Shown: piece after piece, positions 10,804 to 22,508 of the stretch
Layout: each line of letters opens with the position of its first letter
Numbering within the stretch: position 1 is the first letter of the stretch
Assembly: GCA_016758965.1 (NCBI GenBank)
Contig: JAEPRB010000022.1
Span: 124,001-188,000 of the forward strand
Source of the DNA: Circinella minor
Lineage: Eukaryota; Mucoromycota; Mucoromycetes; Mucorales; Lichtheimiaceae
Length of the DNA: 64,000 nt
Reading direction: 5' to 3'
Notes under the pieces: generated by a model
Told to the model about the DNA's origin: nothing
The model's database searches: none
Seen by the model: only the letters and a program-made list of their open reading frames with translations
Translations under genes and position numbers: made by a program

Positions 10804-13800
10804 TGTTTATATAGTCCTCACCTAAAAATAAAAATAAAACGGTATAACCGAGAAAATAGAAAGATTAAAGGAAAAGGGAGGGTAGAGAACTTGTACTCCA
10901 GAAAAAAAGACTTGGAAATCAATGAAGGGCTGAACCTCAAAAAAAATACTACAATTATAAAAATAGCCCTCCCAGCGTTACAAAAAGTGGTTCACGCCAC
11001 CTAGTACTTATTAACAACAGGCTTGTGTAATCCTTGTTCTTTATAGAATAGACCATTTCACTGTTCCTTTTCCTCTTCATTTTTGTTTATCATCTACATA
11101 AAGTATAGCAAACATCATAGCCATCGTCCTTTCTTGTTCCTTCTGCTTGTTTCAAATCGAAAGTCTATAATTATAGCTTCAAAAAAACTCAGCATTCCAG
11201 ATAGATTTAGAACAGGAAATAAAAAAAGGAAGCGAAAAAAAAGCGGGCGAGAACATATTAGTGGATGTGTCTTGGCGGGGGATGGGAGACTGGTCAACAT
11301 CTATAATATTGTACAAAGGGATTTTGCGGAGCTTCATAAACGGCGATCATTTGTTTTTCATAAAATGGATAAATGCTCCAGCTTAAAGTCTTGTATTAGC
11401 GTCCTTTTTTTTTCATCACCGTGCATTATTAAAGTTCTACCTTCCCTGTTTATATAAAACTCATAATTATTATTTTATTTAGTGTTTTAATAACTTTTAT
11501 AAAAGAAGTTTCCTTGTTTTATTCTTCTGTCTTCTTTTTTTCATGTTGTTCTATTTTCTTTTTATTACTATAATCTTTATATTTTAAAAAAAGGATGATA
11601 ATAGAGAAAGTGGTGGTTGGTTTTGCACAGCGTAATATAGCAACCAGCTAAAATATTTAAATGCATATGTGTTATTTAAAAAGATTGAGATAGACTTCAC
11701 CAATCAAATGTAAAAGATAATAAAAAAGAGAGAAGAGCAACATTTGTGGATCTCTTGACACGTGGTTACAGAAATTGGAATTCGTGTTTTGATTCTTGTA
11801 TACTTGTAATCCTTCGTATATACCTTATAAAGAAACAGAAGGATAATAACAGTAAGCATCACTTAAAAAACGTGTTCGGCATCATACGTGACTATACTGA
11901 ACAAATAAACAAGTGTAAGTATATGAATGAGAAAACAAAAAAAAACTGAACTTGTATCATTCTTGGTGTTTAATAAATAATTAATAATGGAACTAAACTA
12001 CTTTTTCTCTTTCTGAGATTCAATCCATTTTTTTGACAAGCTTGGTTGCAGTGCTCCGTTCATATTTGGAATTATAAGAATCATGTTGATAATGTGAGAT
12101 ATGGAATATTCTATAGAATATAACTTATAGTATCAAAGAATAAAGCTTTAATAGGGATGAACCAGAAAACCTATATCAGGAGCATCCAGTTTAAAGCTAT
12201 CTTCGCCTAAAGAAAACAAAAGCTTCATAATATTTGAAAAAATAGGGATGAAAAGATTTTTGAAAATGTAAAGTACCGGGTGGTCTCAGCTCTTTACGAA
12301 TATCATTTATATATATATCAAAATGGATTACTGATAATACCATACGTAGCGAAAATGAAGTATGTTATTATTGTTATTGTTATCTACACTGAATTTGATG
12401 AGGAGTCTGGTCACAAATCGAGTATCATAGTAAACTATTATGCAGCAAAAATTATAATAGCCCACATATTTAATTGTAGTTGGACAGGTTGATATGTATG
12501 TCACACTTAATTTTAAAAATAGAGCTATCTGTTAGCGAACCACCTATAGCGTAACGATTGAAACCTAATCTACCATCATACTACAACCCATGATCATCGT
12601 TTTACGGATCTATACGTAATACGTAAAAAAAAATTAATTTTCTTTATTCCTTTATTGACCAACAAAAAAATAATGTTTTATAGATATTGATTATTATATC
12701 AATTCATGATAGCTGTAATAATAGATTTTGATAGTTAATGATTGCTTTGCAATAATTTAACATAATTATATAGACTATTATTATTAAGATGATAATTTGT
12801 TTACAGAAAATAATGTACATACGTACGATATGTTAAGACAAAAATTCGGCATCACCACAAAAAAGATACAGTAATAACTATCTTTTTTTTTTCTTTTCGC
12901 CAAGAAAGAAACAAGAATAAAACAATGCTGCCAAAGAAAATTGTTATTGAATAATAAAGAAATGTTTTCTGCATTGGTATTCGAGACAAAAGTCTAAGAA
13001 AAAAAACGTTATCAATGATCTGCAATATGTATAAAATACATCGCCCTCGATGTATATATGATAAGAATCGGTATTTCGATTGCTTTCCAAACTATAGTAT
13101 AGTGTACAGAAGAAAAATTTGATGGGGGAGATATGGTTATTGTACAAAGGAGAGTCTGCTTTATTGTATTAGCTGTCACGTATTGTTTTGATAGTGAAAT
13201 AAAATATGGTTGAATACACATGAGCTTCAACTAAAAAAATAGGTAAAGTAATAATCAGTGTTCCAATAGTATACACGCAATGAGTGCAAAATGATTTGAT
13301 ATGGTCACAAGTAACAAATAAAAAATGATTATAGCTTATCTTGTTTGTGTCATGCGATGCGATCCGTATTTATTATTTGTTTTTAGACATCAGAGTAATA
13401 AAGAGAGATAATCAGGGAAAAAGGGATGATAACAAACTAGCAACATAGTAGCACTAAAATTATTGTTGATCAATTGACAAAGAGGTACGTATACATTTGA
13501 TAATTTATATATTTTTTAACCTATAGAAAATATGATTTTCCGCTCACCATCATAATATTATTTAGTACAAAAAAAATATACAATGAAAGAGTAAAATAAT
13601 TATATATAATATGTCAAGAAAAGAGTCAAATGAAGTAGAAAAAGAGATCCAATGTGGATTTCTGTTATTGTTATGCAGATGATCAACCGAAAAAAAAGGT
13701 AGCGGGGTCAACGCAGTTTTTTAGTAATATTATAGTTAGGCGAATTTGTTATCTTTAATAATGTTTTACAAAAAAATAACAAGTTGCTTTTCTTTTAAGT

Positions 13801-14172
13801 ATAATAAAGAACAACACAGATGAAGCTTGAATAAATCGGAGTGGGGTTAGATAACTCTCATTATTAATAATTACTTTAACATGATATAAAAAATTAGACA
13901 AGATTAAGCGGAATATGAAACACTATACTCCTTGTTTCCCTTTGAAAGATAAGGAAGATATGTATTTAACTGCTACGCCAATCCACTAGCATGATTGTTG
14001 ACATATACAAGTGAGGTAGTTTTGACAAAAAAGGTCTTATCTTTAAAAACCTGTTCTTATATAAAAAGCGTGATCTCATTCATCCAGTTTTATGTCTCCC
14101 TATTTCTTTTTTTTTCTTTTTCTTTTTTCACAATCATTTTTTTACTATTAAAATATATTTAAAAAAAAAAGA
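10804..14172. other. 3.4 kb gene-free region
   Basis: AT-rich spacer between two divergent genes (HSPA12-like on the left, methyltransferase on the right). Only short frames without domains occur. The stretch at about 11180-11400 is a little less AT-rich but shows no consistent coding or splice pattern. I see no tRNA-like fold or long repeat. Confidence 0.5.
14058..14066 (+). promoter_or_regulatory. TATA box upstream of methyltransferase gene
   Basis: TATATAAAA stands 115 bp before the ATG at 14173 and is followed by a CT-rich leader, a normal arrangement for a fungal RNA polymerase II promoter. Confidence 0.4.
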
Positions 14173-16409
14173 ATGGGCAATCAACACTCGCACGATGAGA
14201 TTGTATTGGAAGCAGTTGCGTCTAGTTTGTCACCGAAAGCTAGACGACGAATATCTAAATACCCATTTATTCAAACATTTATTGAAACAGCTAGTAAAGC
14301 ATCCAGTCCCCCCCGTAGTATGCCTTCACTTACAAGTACTTGGTATGAAACATCAAGTACAAATTACACCCAGCAACAAAATTTACAACGACAATCAAAT
14401 AACGCAAAATCTACTAATGCCCCTACTACTAGAGAACAGCAACAACAACCACAGACAACGATTTCCGCCAGCAGTAATACTATTGCTCAGCCCTTGGCGA
14501 CACAGAATCCAGATCAGCAGGTTATTAGCCAAACAACCACTACCACCCGAAAACCTTCGGGCAATCCAAAACAACCGTATTATTATGTTAGTACAACAAC
14601 ATACTATATCAAAGGACCTTCCAGTCGATCCAACAGTACCGACGGAATGTATAATCCATTGCATAAAGAAGGAAAGCGATTATCATCTATTAGTCAAACA
14701 ACAAGTCAAGCATCATCATCCACTACATCAAGCACATTTTCTGCCGATAAACTGTATTATCATTATCAACCACCCCAGGATATCGAGTATACAATGGAAG
14801 AAGGGCGTAAATTCATGATTGCCCCTGGTTTACCATACAGAATGGTATGTGATGATGACGAATCTGATCGTTTAATCATTTTGGTAAGCCTTTTTTGTTG
14901 ATGGTAGCAGCAAAAACATATACAATAAATTGACAAGATACACCTCTTTCCTCTGCTTATACATTATTGACAGTGAAAAAAATATATGGTTTTTTTTTTG
15001 TATGATATAGCATTTTTTACTCAAATATGCTTTTAATGGAAATGCGATTGCCCCTATTAATGATATTTTGACCCAAGCAATACTTTGTAACAGAACCAAA
15101 AACAAGCGACCACAAATAGTTGATGTTGGATGTGGACCGGGAACATGGTAAGATGTTGCATTTTTTTACATGTGAGAGAAGAGAAAAAGAGTGCATATTT
15201 ATTTAGTTTTCTTTCCCTTCTTGTGGACTTAATCACGTAGGGTGTTAGAGATGGCAACTGAATTTCCAAATGCAGGTAATATAATGCTTTTAAACAATAA
15301 TAGGAGTAGGAAAATAACATTTTTATCAAATAAGGGAGACATAACTTCTTTTCTTATCTTTATGCATAAACATTAAAAATATTACTGTGTTGCATTATTA
15401 TGTAGATTTTCACGGAGTTGATATCTCTCCTCAATTTCCTTCAACTATTAAACCTAGTAATGCTTTCTTTAAGCAACAGAATATTCTTGATGGCTTGCCA
15501 TATCCAGATAATAGTATTGACTATTTGCATGTCCAGCTAATGTTAACCTCGTTAACTCAAGAGCAAGTATTGAAACTATTAGGCGATATCATGAGAGTAC
15601 TTAAACCCAACGGATACGTAGAATTACGTGATGTTGAATATCGTGTGCAACGACCTGGACCCGTGACAGATGCACTGATCAATCAAAAACGTAAGCCTTT
15701 TATCTACTGATGAGGATAATGTTGATGTTATTTTTTAAAACTGATAATCAGTGTTGCTTATTGCTCACACTTGTTTATTATCTCTTTTGATTTTTTTAAC
15801 GGTTTTTTATTTACCTGTTTATTTATAGTATATGACTTTTTCGATAAATCGTACAATATCAAATTCGATCTTAGTCATCGTATGTCCACTTTACTCATGG
15901 TGTCGTGCAATCAACAATCAGATGGTGGCTTTGTCGATGTCCATCAAGAAAAAGTAACAATTCCATTAGGCTGGGGTGGACAATTGGGTGAAATTCATTC
16001 ACAAAACTTGCATGCCTATTTGAAATCACTAGATCCAAAAATCCGACAAGCAACATCGACACAAAGCAAATTATCGGATTGGGAACCTGCAGGAATGGAT
16101 AATACAATAATTATGATGACAGATTCAGCCATTGAACATATAATAAAGGAATGTGAAAGATACCAATCCCATTTTAATTGGTTTGCTTGCTATGGTCGTA
16201 AACCGGCTGCCGCTGCCGTCCCTAATACTACTTCGAATTCAACAAAGAATGCAAGTGCTCACAATTCGATTGTAATAACACCAGCAGTTTCCGCTGTTGG
16301 TGTCGATGGTGTTATTGGATGTAGTAATAGTTGTGGAATAGCATCTTCTTCGATCGAAGAAGGGGCATGGGCCTCCATTAATGATTTTGCAGATGGATAT
16401 GTTGATTAA
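14173..16409 (+). CDS. class I SAM-dependent methyltransferase with disordered N-terminal extension
   Basis: Five exons (14173-14883, 15011-15147, 15241-15275, 15406-15690, 15829-16409) encode 582 residues. The first 200 or so residues are Ser/Thr/Gln/Asn-rich and look disordered, after a short start MGNQHSHDEIVLEA. The methyltransferase domain then shows motif I (VDVGCGPGTWVLEMA), an acidic strand-2 end (FHGVDIS), the NILDGLPYPDNSIDY motif and MRVLKPNGYVELRD, which together define a Rossmann-like SAM-binding domain. The C-terminal part contains ECERYQSHFNWFACYG. Many fungi carry families of such proteins; the substrate is unknown. The MGNQ start could allow N-terminal myristoylation (Gly2), but that is a guess. 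The last segment is Ala/Ser-rich. The gene converges on the next one. Confidence 0.85.
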
Positions 16410-16871
16410 TATATATCATTATTAATATTTACAGTCCTATTCATTATCATGCCCTTTCTTTAATCTACACTTTTATAATTTCTTGTTTCCTTTTTCCACA
16501 AATGTATATTTTCTTCTCTTTATCATTACAATGATCTTATGTGTATATATATATATATAATTAATTTATTATTTAAGCATTCCGTGTATAAAGTTCTGTT
16601 ATTTTTCCTATCTCAATATTATATATGAAGCGTGCGTAATGATGTGTGTTTTTATTATGATGAATTGTGAATATAGTAAGGATTACAAGTAGAACTGCTG
16701 AATTAAACACAGATATGTTTTTTTGGCAGCAAGAGAATAAAATGATGATGATGATGATTGTGCTAATAATGAAGATTAGTGATAGATTATCTTTCTTCCC
16801 ACCCGTCAATTTTCGAAGAAAAAAAACAAATTAATGGTATTTTGTTCGAATGGCTTTTTTTTTTATATTCC
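16410..16871. other. shared 3' region of convergent genes
   Basis: The 462 bp between two converging stop codons is AT-rich, with a short (AT)n at about 16545-16558 and ATG/TGA triplet repeats near 16740-16757. No gene is seen; it should hold both 3' ends. Confidence 0.6.
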
Positions 16872-17924
16872 TCAATTTGTCCATTCCAAGAGCCCTTTTT
16901 TTCGTAAATGTCCCAAAATAGCTGATGATGATTTTGGTTGTCGTTTCCGCTTGTTCAACTTTGTCTGGATTCTTTCTGATACTGGTATTTGTATAATTTG
17001 TTGTGGTGATGGTAATGATGATAATAAACTTGTTGAATTTTCCAGATCTTGTTCTTTTGAGCGGTGTTCTTCGGCTGAATCAATCAGATCATCATCATCA
17101 TCATCATCATCATAACTTGGTATATATACTGAAGATGATGATGGTGTGCGAGAAAATAACAACTCTTGAAGTTGTTGTTGTTGCGGTAATGGCCCTGGTG
17201 GGCGTGTTAATAAAAAATCTTCGTTTTCTTCTGTTAATTGTTTTATCATTACTTGTACTTTTGTATCCATCAGCTTTTTTTCATCGGGTAAACATATATT
17301 CGAAGTATCAGCACGGAAATGTTCATTCTTTTTCATATTTTTGTTGTTAACATCGCCTTGATGAGCATCATCTTTTACCTGTTTTGGTATGACATTATAT
17401 TTTGGTTCATAATTGTTATTCTTTGTCATGGTATTTAATATATTGTATCGCTGTAATTGGTCGTGATGTTGCTGTTCATGTGTTTGTTCGGGTAAACTAT
17501 TTTCGTCAGGGATAAGAAAATCCGGACTTGAAGTATCATTTTGTCTTTCGTATATTGGAACAATAGAATGCCGATTCATAAAGTCGTCGTCAAGTAATGT
17601 TTCACAATTTCCACCAGAATCAATACTATTATTAATATCATTAAACGCCCTTTGTAATCGTTCGGAAAAATTTTCACTAGGGCGAGAAAGTGGTTTAGAA
17701 TAGTGCCGAGATCGTGATTTAGTAGGTGTTCCTACTGTGATGTGGTTATTTTTGTTGTTGCTGCGGGTTGGAAAAAAGTCATTTGGTGAATCGATGGCAG
17801 TAGGTGAGATCCAAGTTTCCGATCCAGGGATTGGAACGTTAATGTCTGGTGAAAATTCTTTCAAATCTGATACATCGCGTTTTGGAAGTTTACGTTTTTT
17901 ACGAATGGAAGGTTGTTGTGTCAT
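16872..17924 (-). CDS. unrecognised hydrophilic protein, acidic with basic N-terminus
   Basis: An intronless 350-residue frame starting MTQQPSIRKKRKLPKR. I do not recognise the family. Visible features: a basic, nuclear-localisation-like start; a proline/serine segment with TPTKSRSRHYSKPLSRPSE; a predicted helix ENFSERLQRAFNDINNSI; a run of eight aspartates encoded by a repeated GAT/GAC tract at about 17085-17113; and a basic C-terminus SSAILGHLRKKGLLEWTN. The rest is polar and probably disordered. Longer hydrophobic codons upstream of the chosen ATG belong to a T-rich leader and were left out. A nuclear regulatory or chromatin-linked role would suit the composition, but nothing proves it. 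It converges on the methyltransferase gene. Confidence 0.65.
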   Translation of the reverse strand: MTQQPSIRKKRKLPKRDVSDLKEFSPDINVPIPGSETWISPTAIDSPNDFFPTRSNNKNNHITVGTPTKSRSRHYSKPLSRPSENFSERLQRAFNDINNSIDSGGNCETLLDDDFMNRHSIVPIYERQNDTSSPDFLIPDENSLPEQTHEQQHHDQLQRYNILNTMTKNNNYEPKYNVIPKQVKDDAHQGDVNNKNMKKNEHFRADTSNICLPDEKKLMDTKVQVMIKQLTEENEDFLLTRPPGPLPQQQQLQELLFSRTPSSSSVYIPSYDDDDDDDDLIDSAEEHRSKEQDLENSTSLLSSLPSPQQIIQIPVSERIQTKLNKRKRQPKSSSAILGHLRKKGLLEWTN

Positions 17925-18280
17925 ATTCTTTATTTTTATTTTTATGTGTCGGTTGAGTAAACAAAAAAAAAAAGGAGGAAAAAAAAATGCGAGGGCAAGT
18001 ACATACATGCTTTAAATCGAACAGATTTTATGCAGATCTTACCTTCCTTGAACCTGTACTACTAAGTTACTCCATGTAACCAATTATCAAAAAGAAAAGA
18101 GGACATTATTACGCTACTTATTGTAAACAGAATCAAGGCGAATTTATTATTGTTAATAAATTTATATTTATATTTAAATGGTAAAAAGATACATGATATT
18201 TGTATATATATATTAAGAAAAGAAGGAATGATTATTATTATTATTGCTATTAGTACTATTTTTATTATTAGTATTACTAT
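17925..18280. other. spacer between two minus-strand genes
   Basis: This 356 bp stretch is the 3' end region of the GH3 gene and the promoter of the acidic-protein gene. It is AT-rich with ATT repeats at about 18230-18280. No gene is seen. Confidence 0.6.
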
Positions 18281-21200
18281 TTAGACAACAGTCAATGTTG
18301 TGTTAAAGCTAGGTTCAGCATAACTTCCACCAACATAAAAGACAAAGTCTCCTTTTTCAAGAGTGAACTTATTATTTATGTCCCAAACTTCCAATTCTTC
18401 GAGTCTAATAGGAATATCAACAGTCGCAGTTTCACCAGCTGCAATATCAACCTTGGCAAAACCTTTTAATGCTTTATTGGGTACAACTACAGATGCAATG
18501 ACATCATCAACATAAACTTGAACAACTTCTTTACCATCATAATCACCAGAGTTTTTAACAGTGACCTATGTGTACATATTTGAATTAATAAAATATATTA
18601 ATTATAACTAGCTATGAGACATCAGTGTTGCTATTTGCAAACAAATGCTATAGAAAATGAAACTTACAGTGACAATAATATCATCTTTTTCATCTTGCGT
18701 AATTTCAGTTTTGGAAAGCTTAACGCTCTTATATTCAAAAGTAGTATAAGAAAGACCATGTCCAAAGTACCAAAGAGGTTCTGGAGTACCAAGAACATAT
18801 TGTTGACCAAATTGTAAAGTACCATTAGCATGAATCATACCAGGGGAAATTGGGCGACCACTTTTAGGAAAGTTATAGTAGGCAGGCAAGCTTCCAACAT
18901 ATGTAGGGAATGAAACCGAGAGTTTGCCACTTGGATTGACTTTTCCAAAAAGAATATTGGCAAGAGCAGTACCACCATTTTCACCAGGATAGAATGCGTT
19001 AATAATAGCGTTAACATTATACTTAATCCATGGCTCAGCGATAGGTTTACCGGTGACATAGACAACAACAGTAGGAGTACCGGTGGCTTGAACAGCCTTG
19101 ACGAGATTCAACTGAGCACCCACAAGAGCCAAATCATTTTGATCAATATGCTCACCAGTAGTAGCATTAACATTTTGCCAAAGCTCGACTTGATCTCGCG
19201 ACCAAGTCCCGACCATGACAACTGCTACATCAGACCTCTTGGCAGCTTTAACAGCAGTTTTGAAACCACTCTCATCAAGTGACCAAAGTTTGCAACCTTC
19301 AGCATAACGAACATCTACTTCGTCGCCGACTAGTTCGGTGATACCTTGCAAAGGTGTAACACCACGTTCAAACATACCATGGGGGACATAATCACCATAT
19401 TGCATAACGCCAGCCTGAGGGCCAATAACGGCAATAGAATCAAGCTTCTTTTCATTGAGTGGAAGAATTCCATCGTTTTCCAAAAGTACAATAGCTTCTT
19501 CTTCCATTTGAAGCTCAATTTTAACATGCTCTTCGGTGTGGATAGTAGAATTATAATCGGCTATGCCATATGGAACTTCAAACAAGCCAAGCAAAAATTT
19601 AACGCGTAAAGTGCGACGGACAGCTTCATTAACAATGGAAAGGTCGAGGTTACCCTAGATAATAATAAAATTCACAGGTGTTAGCTTGTTATTGATATCA
19701 AGGTAGTAAAGAAAAAATAATATTTAAAGCGACTTTGATTATGTACTTTTTCAACTTGCTCAACAATATTTTGGTAATGCATCTGTAGATATATATTATT
19801 ATTAGTATTATTATTATTATTATACATCTGTTGTTTATATTTATGCATATATATTAATATGTACTTACAGGTCTACCACCCATTTCCATATCAGTACCAG
19901 CTGTGAGTGCTTTGATTGCTGCTTGAGGGTCAAGAAAGCTTGAATCACAAACAAAATGAAGATCACACAAGTTAGCGATAGCTCCTGAGTCTGATTCAAC
20001 AAAGCCTTCAAAGCCCCATTCTTCTCTTAAAATTTCAGTAAGAACATGTCTATCAATGGCAGATGGGACACCGTCATAAGCACTGTATATTATTATTATT
20101 ATCAATATTATAAATTTAATAGTAGTTATTGTAATTAATAAATATATTTTGCTGACTATAAATATAATGTTATTACATATTTTAGTTAAAAAGTGACACT
20201 TACTGGTAAGCATTCATAATTGATAAAGCACCACCATCCATAATAGTTCTTTTGAATGATGGAAGATATATAGTACGCATATCACGTTCACCACCAACGA
20301 CAGGAGCCAGGTTCAAACCACCTAGCGAACTATACAAAGCAACAATAGTAATAATTTTCAATAATCAAAAAAAAAAAGTATAAAAGTGTCGACAAGCAAT
20401 ATAAAGCAGAATCATCCATCTCGTACCTGCCAAAACCAGCAAAATGTTTGACCATGGCAGCAACACGATGTTTAGCTGTTTTAGGTGAACCAGGGCGTGC
20501 TTTTCCTTGTACACCTTCGACATAAGCTTTGCCCATTTCACCGGTCAAGTAAGTATCTTCACCATAACCTTCTTCGATTCTTCCAAAACGAGGCTCTCTT
20601 GCAAGATCAAGCACAGGTGCTAATATTATATATTAGTATGTTAATTTTTTACGTCTTTTCTCTTGACTACTACTAATTTTTTTGACAATACGTAGTATAA
20701 AGGAATATAATATTTTAATAACATACCAAATATATTGTGAACACCAATGCTGTTGGCCTCAGTACCAACAACATCTGCCATTTCGCGTACAAGGTCAGGG
20801 TTAAATGTACAGGCCATACCAATAGCAGATGGAAACATAGTAGCGTTGACGTCGAGCCATCCATGAATACCTTCGGATTGCATAATAGTAGGAATACCAA
20901 GACGGTTGTCATTAATCATCCATGACTGAGTTTCATTGATGAGTCGAGCAAGCGGTTCGCGATCAATATTGGCGGCTAAAATTAAATAATAATAATAATA
21001 GTTATCAGTTAGTCATCTTGCATTCTATGTATGTTAAGGGTTAATTTCAGCTTGTATAATTTTTGTCGTGTTACATACCGAAAGTTGCTCCCCATGGCTT
21101 AAGAAGAGTGGAGTTAAGTTGCATGTCGTCCCCAAGCATTTTTTGAATATCGCCTTGCATTAATTGATACATCTTCTCTTCTAAAGTCATACGACCCAAA

Positions 21201-21513
21201 AGATCTTCAACACGATCTTCGACTTCTGCACTTGGGTCCAAATAAGTAGGACTATGTGCGGTAATAATTCAAAAGCAATATAAGAAATTATGTGTACATA
21301 TATATACTTAGTATATCACGTATGTAGAGTAACTTAAAGCGGTGGAATATCCAAATCCGGCTCTATTTAACTAAATCATCCCCTGTAGTAAACACCAAAC
21401 AAACATATGTATTATTACCTATCATCATCGCGGTTTTCAACTGGTACAGCACTGGCCAACGATGAGAGCGCTATAGCACAAGCAAATAATTTGATTGCAC
21501 TCGTTACTAACAT
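18281..21513 (-). CDS. secreted glycoside hydrolase family 3 (beta-glucosidase/beta-xylosidase type)
   Basis: Nine exons, right to left (21419-21513, 21079-21251, 20727-20975, 20427-20619, 20204-20329, 19869-20082, 19747-19782, 18668-19654, 18281-18565), encode 785 residues. The first 20-24 residues form a signal peptide (MLVTSAIKLFACAIALSSLA...). The GH3 barrel contains REPRFGRIEEGYGED, KHFAGFGSSLGGLNLAP and the nucleophile motif FVESDSGAI with Asp310. Then come the alpha/beta sandwich (VMVGTWSRDQVELW, AFYPGENGGTALANIL) and a C-terminal FnIII-like domain (YFGHGLSYTTFEY through the last exon). Family members remove terminal glucose or xylose from beta-linked glycans outside the cell; the exact substrate cannot be read from sequence. 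One exon is just 36 nt. The gene is divergent from a sugar transporter about 1 kb away. Confidence 0.92.
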
Positions 21514-21822
21514 ATTTATTTTGTCAAGGAACCTGTAGTAGAAGTAGTAATAATAATGAAGAAGAAAATAAAGAAGAATAAAAACTCGAAATTAAATTCG
21601 ACTTTTTATTTCTTTTTTCCAGGCCAAGTATGATAGAACGTGTAATCCCCCTTTACGCGAGCCGGGACCAACAAAGCAAAACAGCATAGAATTAAAAGAA
21701 AGCTTAGTACTATATTATTACTGTATGCATTACAACAGCGAAATTTATAGTCAATTATATAATTATTTTCTTGTCTCTTAAAAGAAAAAAAGGAACCTTG
21801 CCCGTTTCTTTCCCCACCCTTC

Positions 21823-21823
21823 C

Positions 21824-21862
<39 letters not shown>
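21823..21862. repeat. (CT)11(CA)9 compound microsatellite
   Basis: Eleven CT units run directly into nine CA units inside the divergent promoter region. Confidence 0.9.
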
Positions 21863-22331
21863 ACGACATCATCATATTTTATTAATCTTTGTACTCCCCC
21901 CCCCCGCGTTTTCTCTCCCCCAGATTATACTTTACTCTTGTTCAATTTAAATGGGGAAATGGGACATATCTTTTTGTCAGGCAACAAATACGAAAAGTGT
22001 TTATTAAATTCTCCTTAAGTCATTTTTATTACGTACCAAGTTTTGTACATGGGAAAGTTTTTTATGTAATGAGAAACCGCGGAATGGGCAGGTATGGAAA
22101 AATTACAAAAAAAAAGTTTAAACGTATGTAAGCAAAGTAATGTCACAAAGGGTCGTTCTTAACTACAATGGTGTTGATGGTTGCTATTACTGGTTTATAA
22201 TTTTTTTTCTGTTTTGTCGTGATGATTTTGCGGTATTTCTTAAAAAAAAAAACCTGATGTGACAAAGATCACGCATAAAAAATATGTGAATTTCCACACT
22301 CGAGTAAGTCTTATTTACCCACCCTTCCGAA

Positions 22332-22340
22332 TATATATAG
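22332..22340 (+). promoter_or_regulatory. TATA-like box of sugar transporter gene
   Basis: TATATATAG lies 169 bp upstream of the transporter ATG at 22509, with pyrimidine-rich DNA just before the gene. Confidence 0.3.
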
Positions 22341-22508
22341 GAAAAAAATAGAGTCAGCGAGTGAAGAGAGAATGATGAAGATAAAAGCCATTCTTGTCGA
22401 TTCACCAGTTTCTTTATAAAGAGTTTATTTATTTTTTTACTTCTTTTCTTTTTTACTTCTTTGCAGAAGCACTATCAAACTTCTTTTTTATCTTTTTTTT
22501 TTTGCCGG

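Larger units (their letters stand above)
21514..22508. promoter_or_regulatory. divergent promoter region GH3 / sugar transporter
   Basis: The 995 bp between two start codons facing away from each other. It contains a CT/CA microsatellite, a C10 run at 21896-21905 and poly-T tracts. I see no coding exon. A shared regulatory region for a glycosidase and a permease would be sensible, but no specific operator could be identified by eye. Confidence 0.5.

Noticed and set aside
11083..11457. 124-codon plus-strand frame
   Set aside because: It opens on a non-ATG codon in a T-rich stretch, has a poly-basic middle from A-rich DNA and no recognisable domain or homologue-like motif.
14195..14818. 207-codon plus-strand frame overlapping the methyltransferase gene
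   Set aside because: It is the +1 shadow of the Ser/Gln-rich first exon of the methyltransferase; the other frame continues in phase into the SAM-binding domain.
17085..17113. ATC/TCA repeat considered as a direct-repeat array
   Set aside because: It is a simple trinucleotide repeat coding for poly-Asp in the acidic protein, without spacers.
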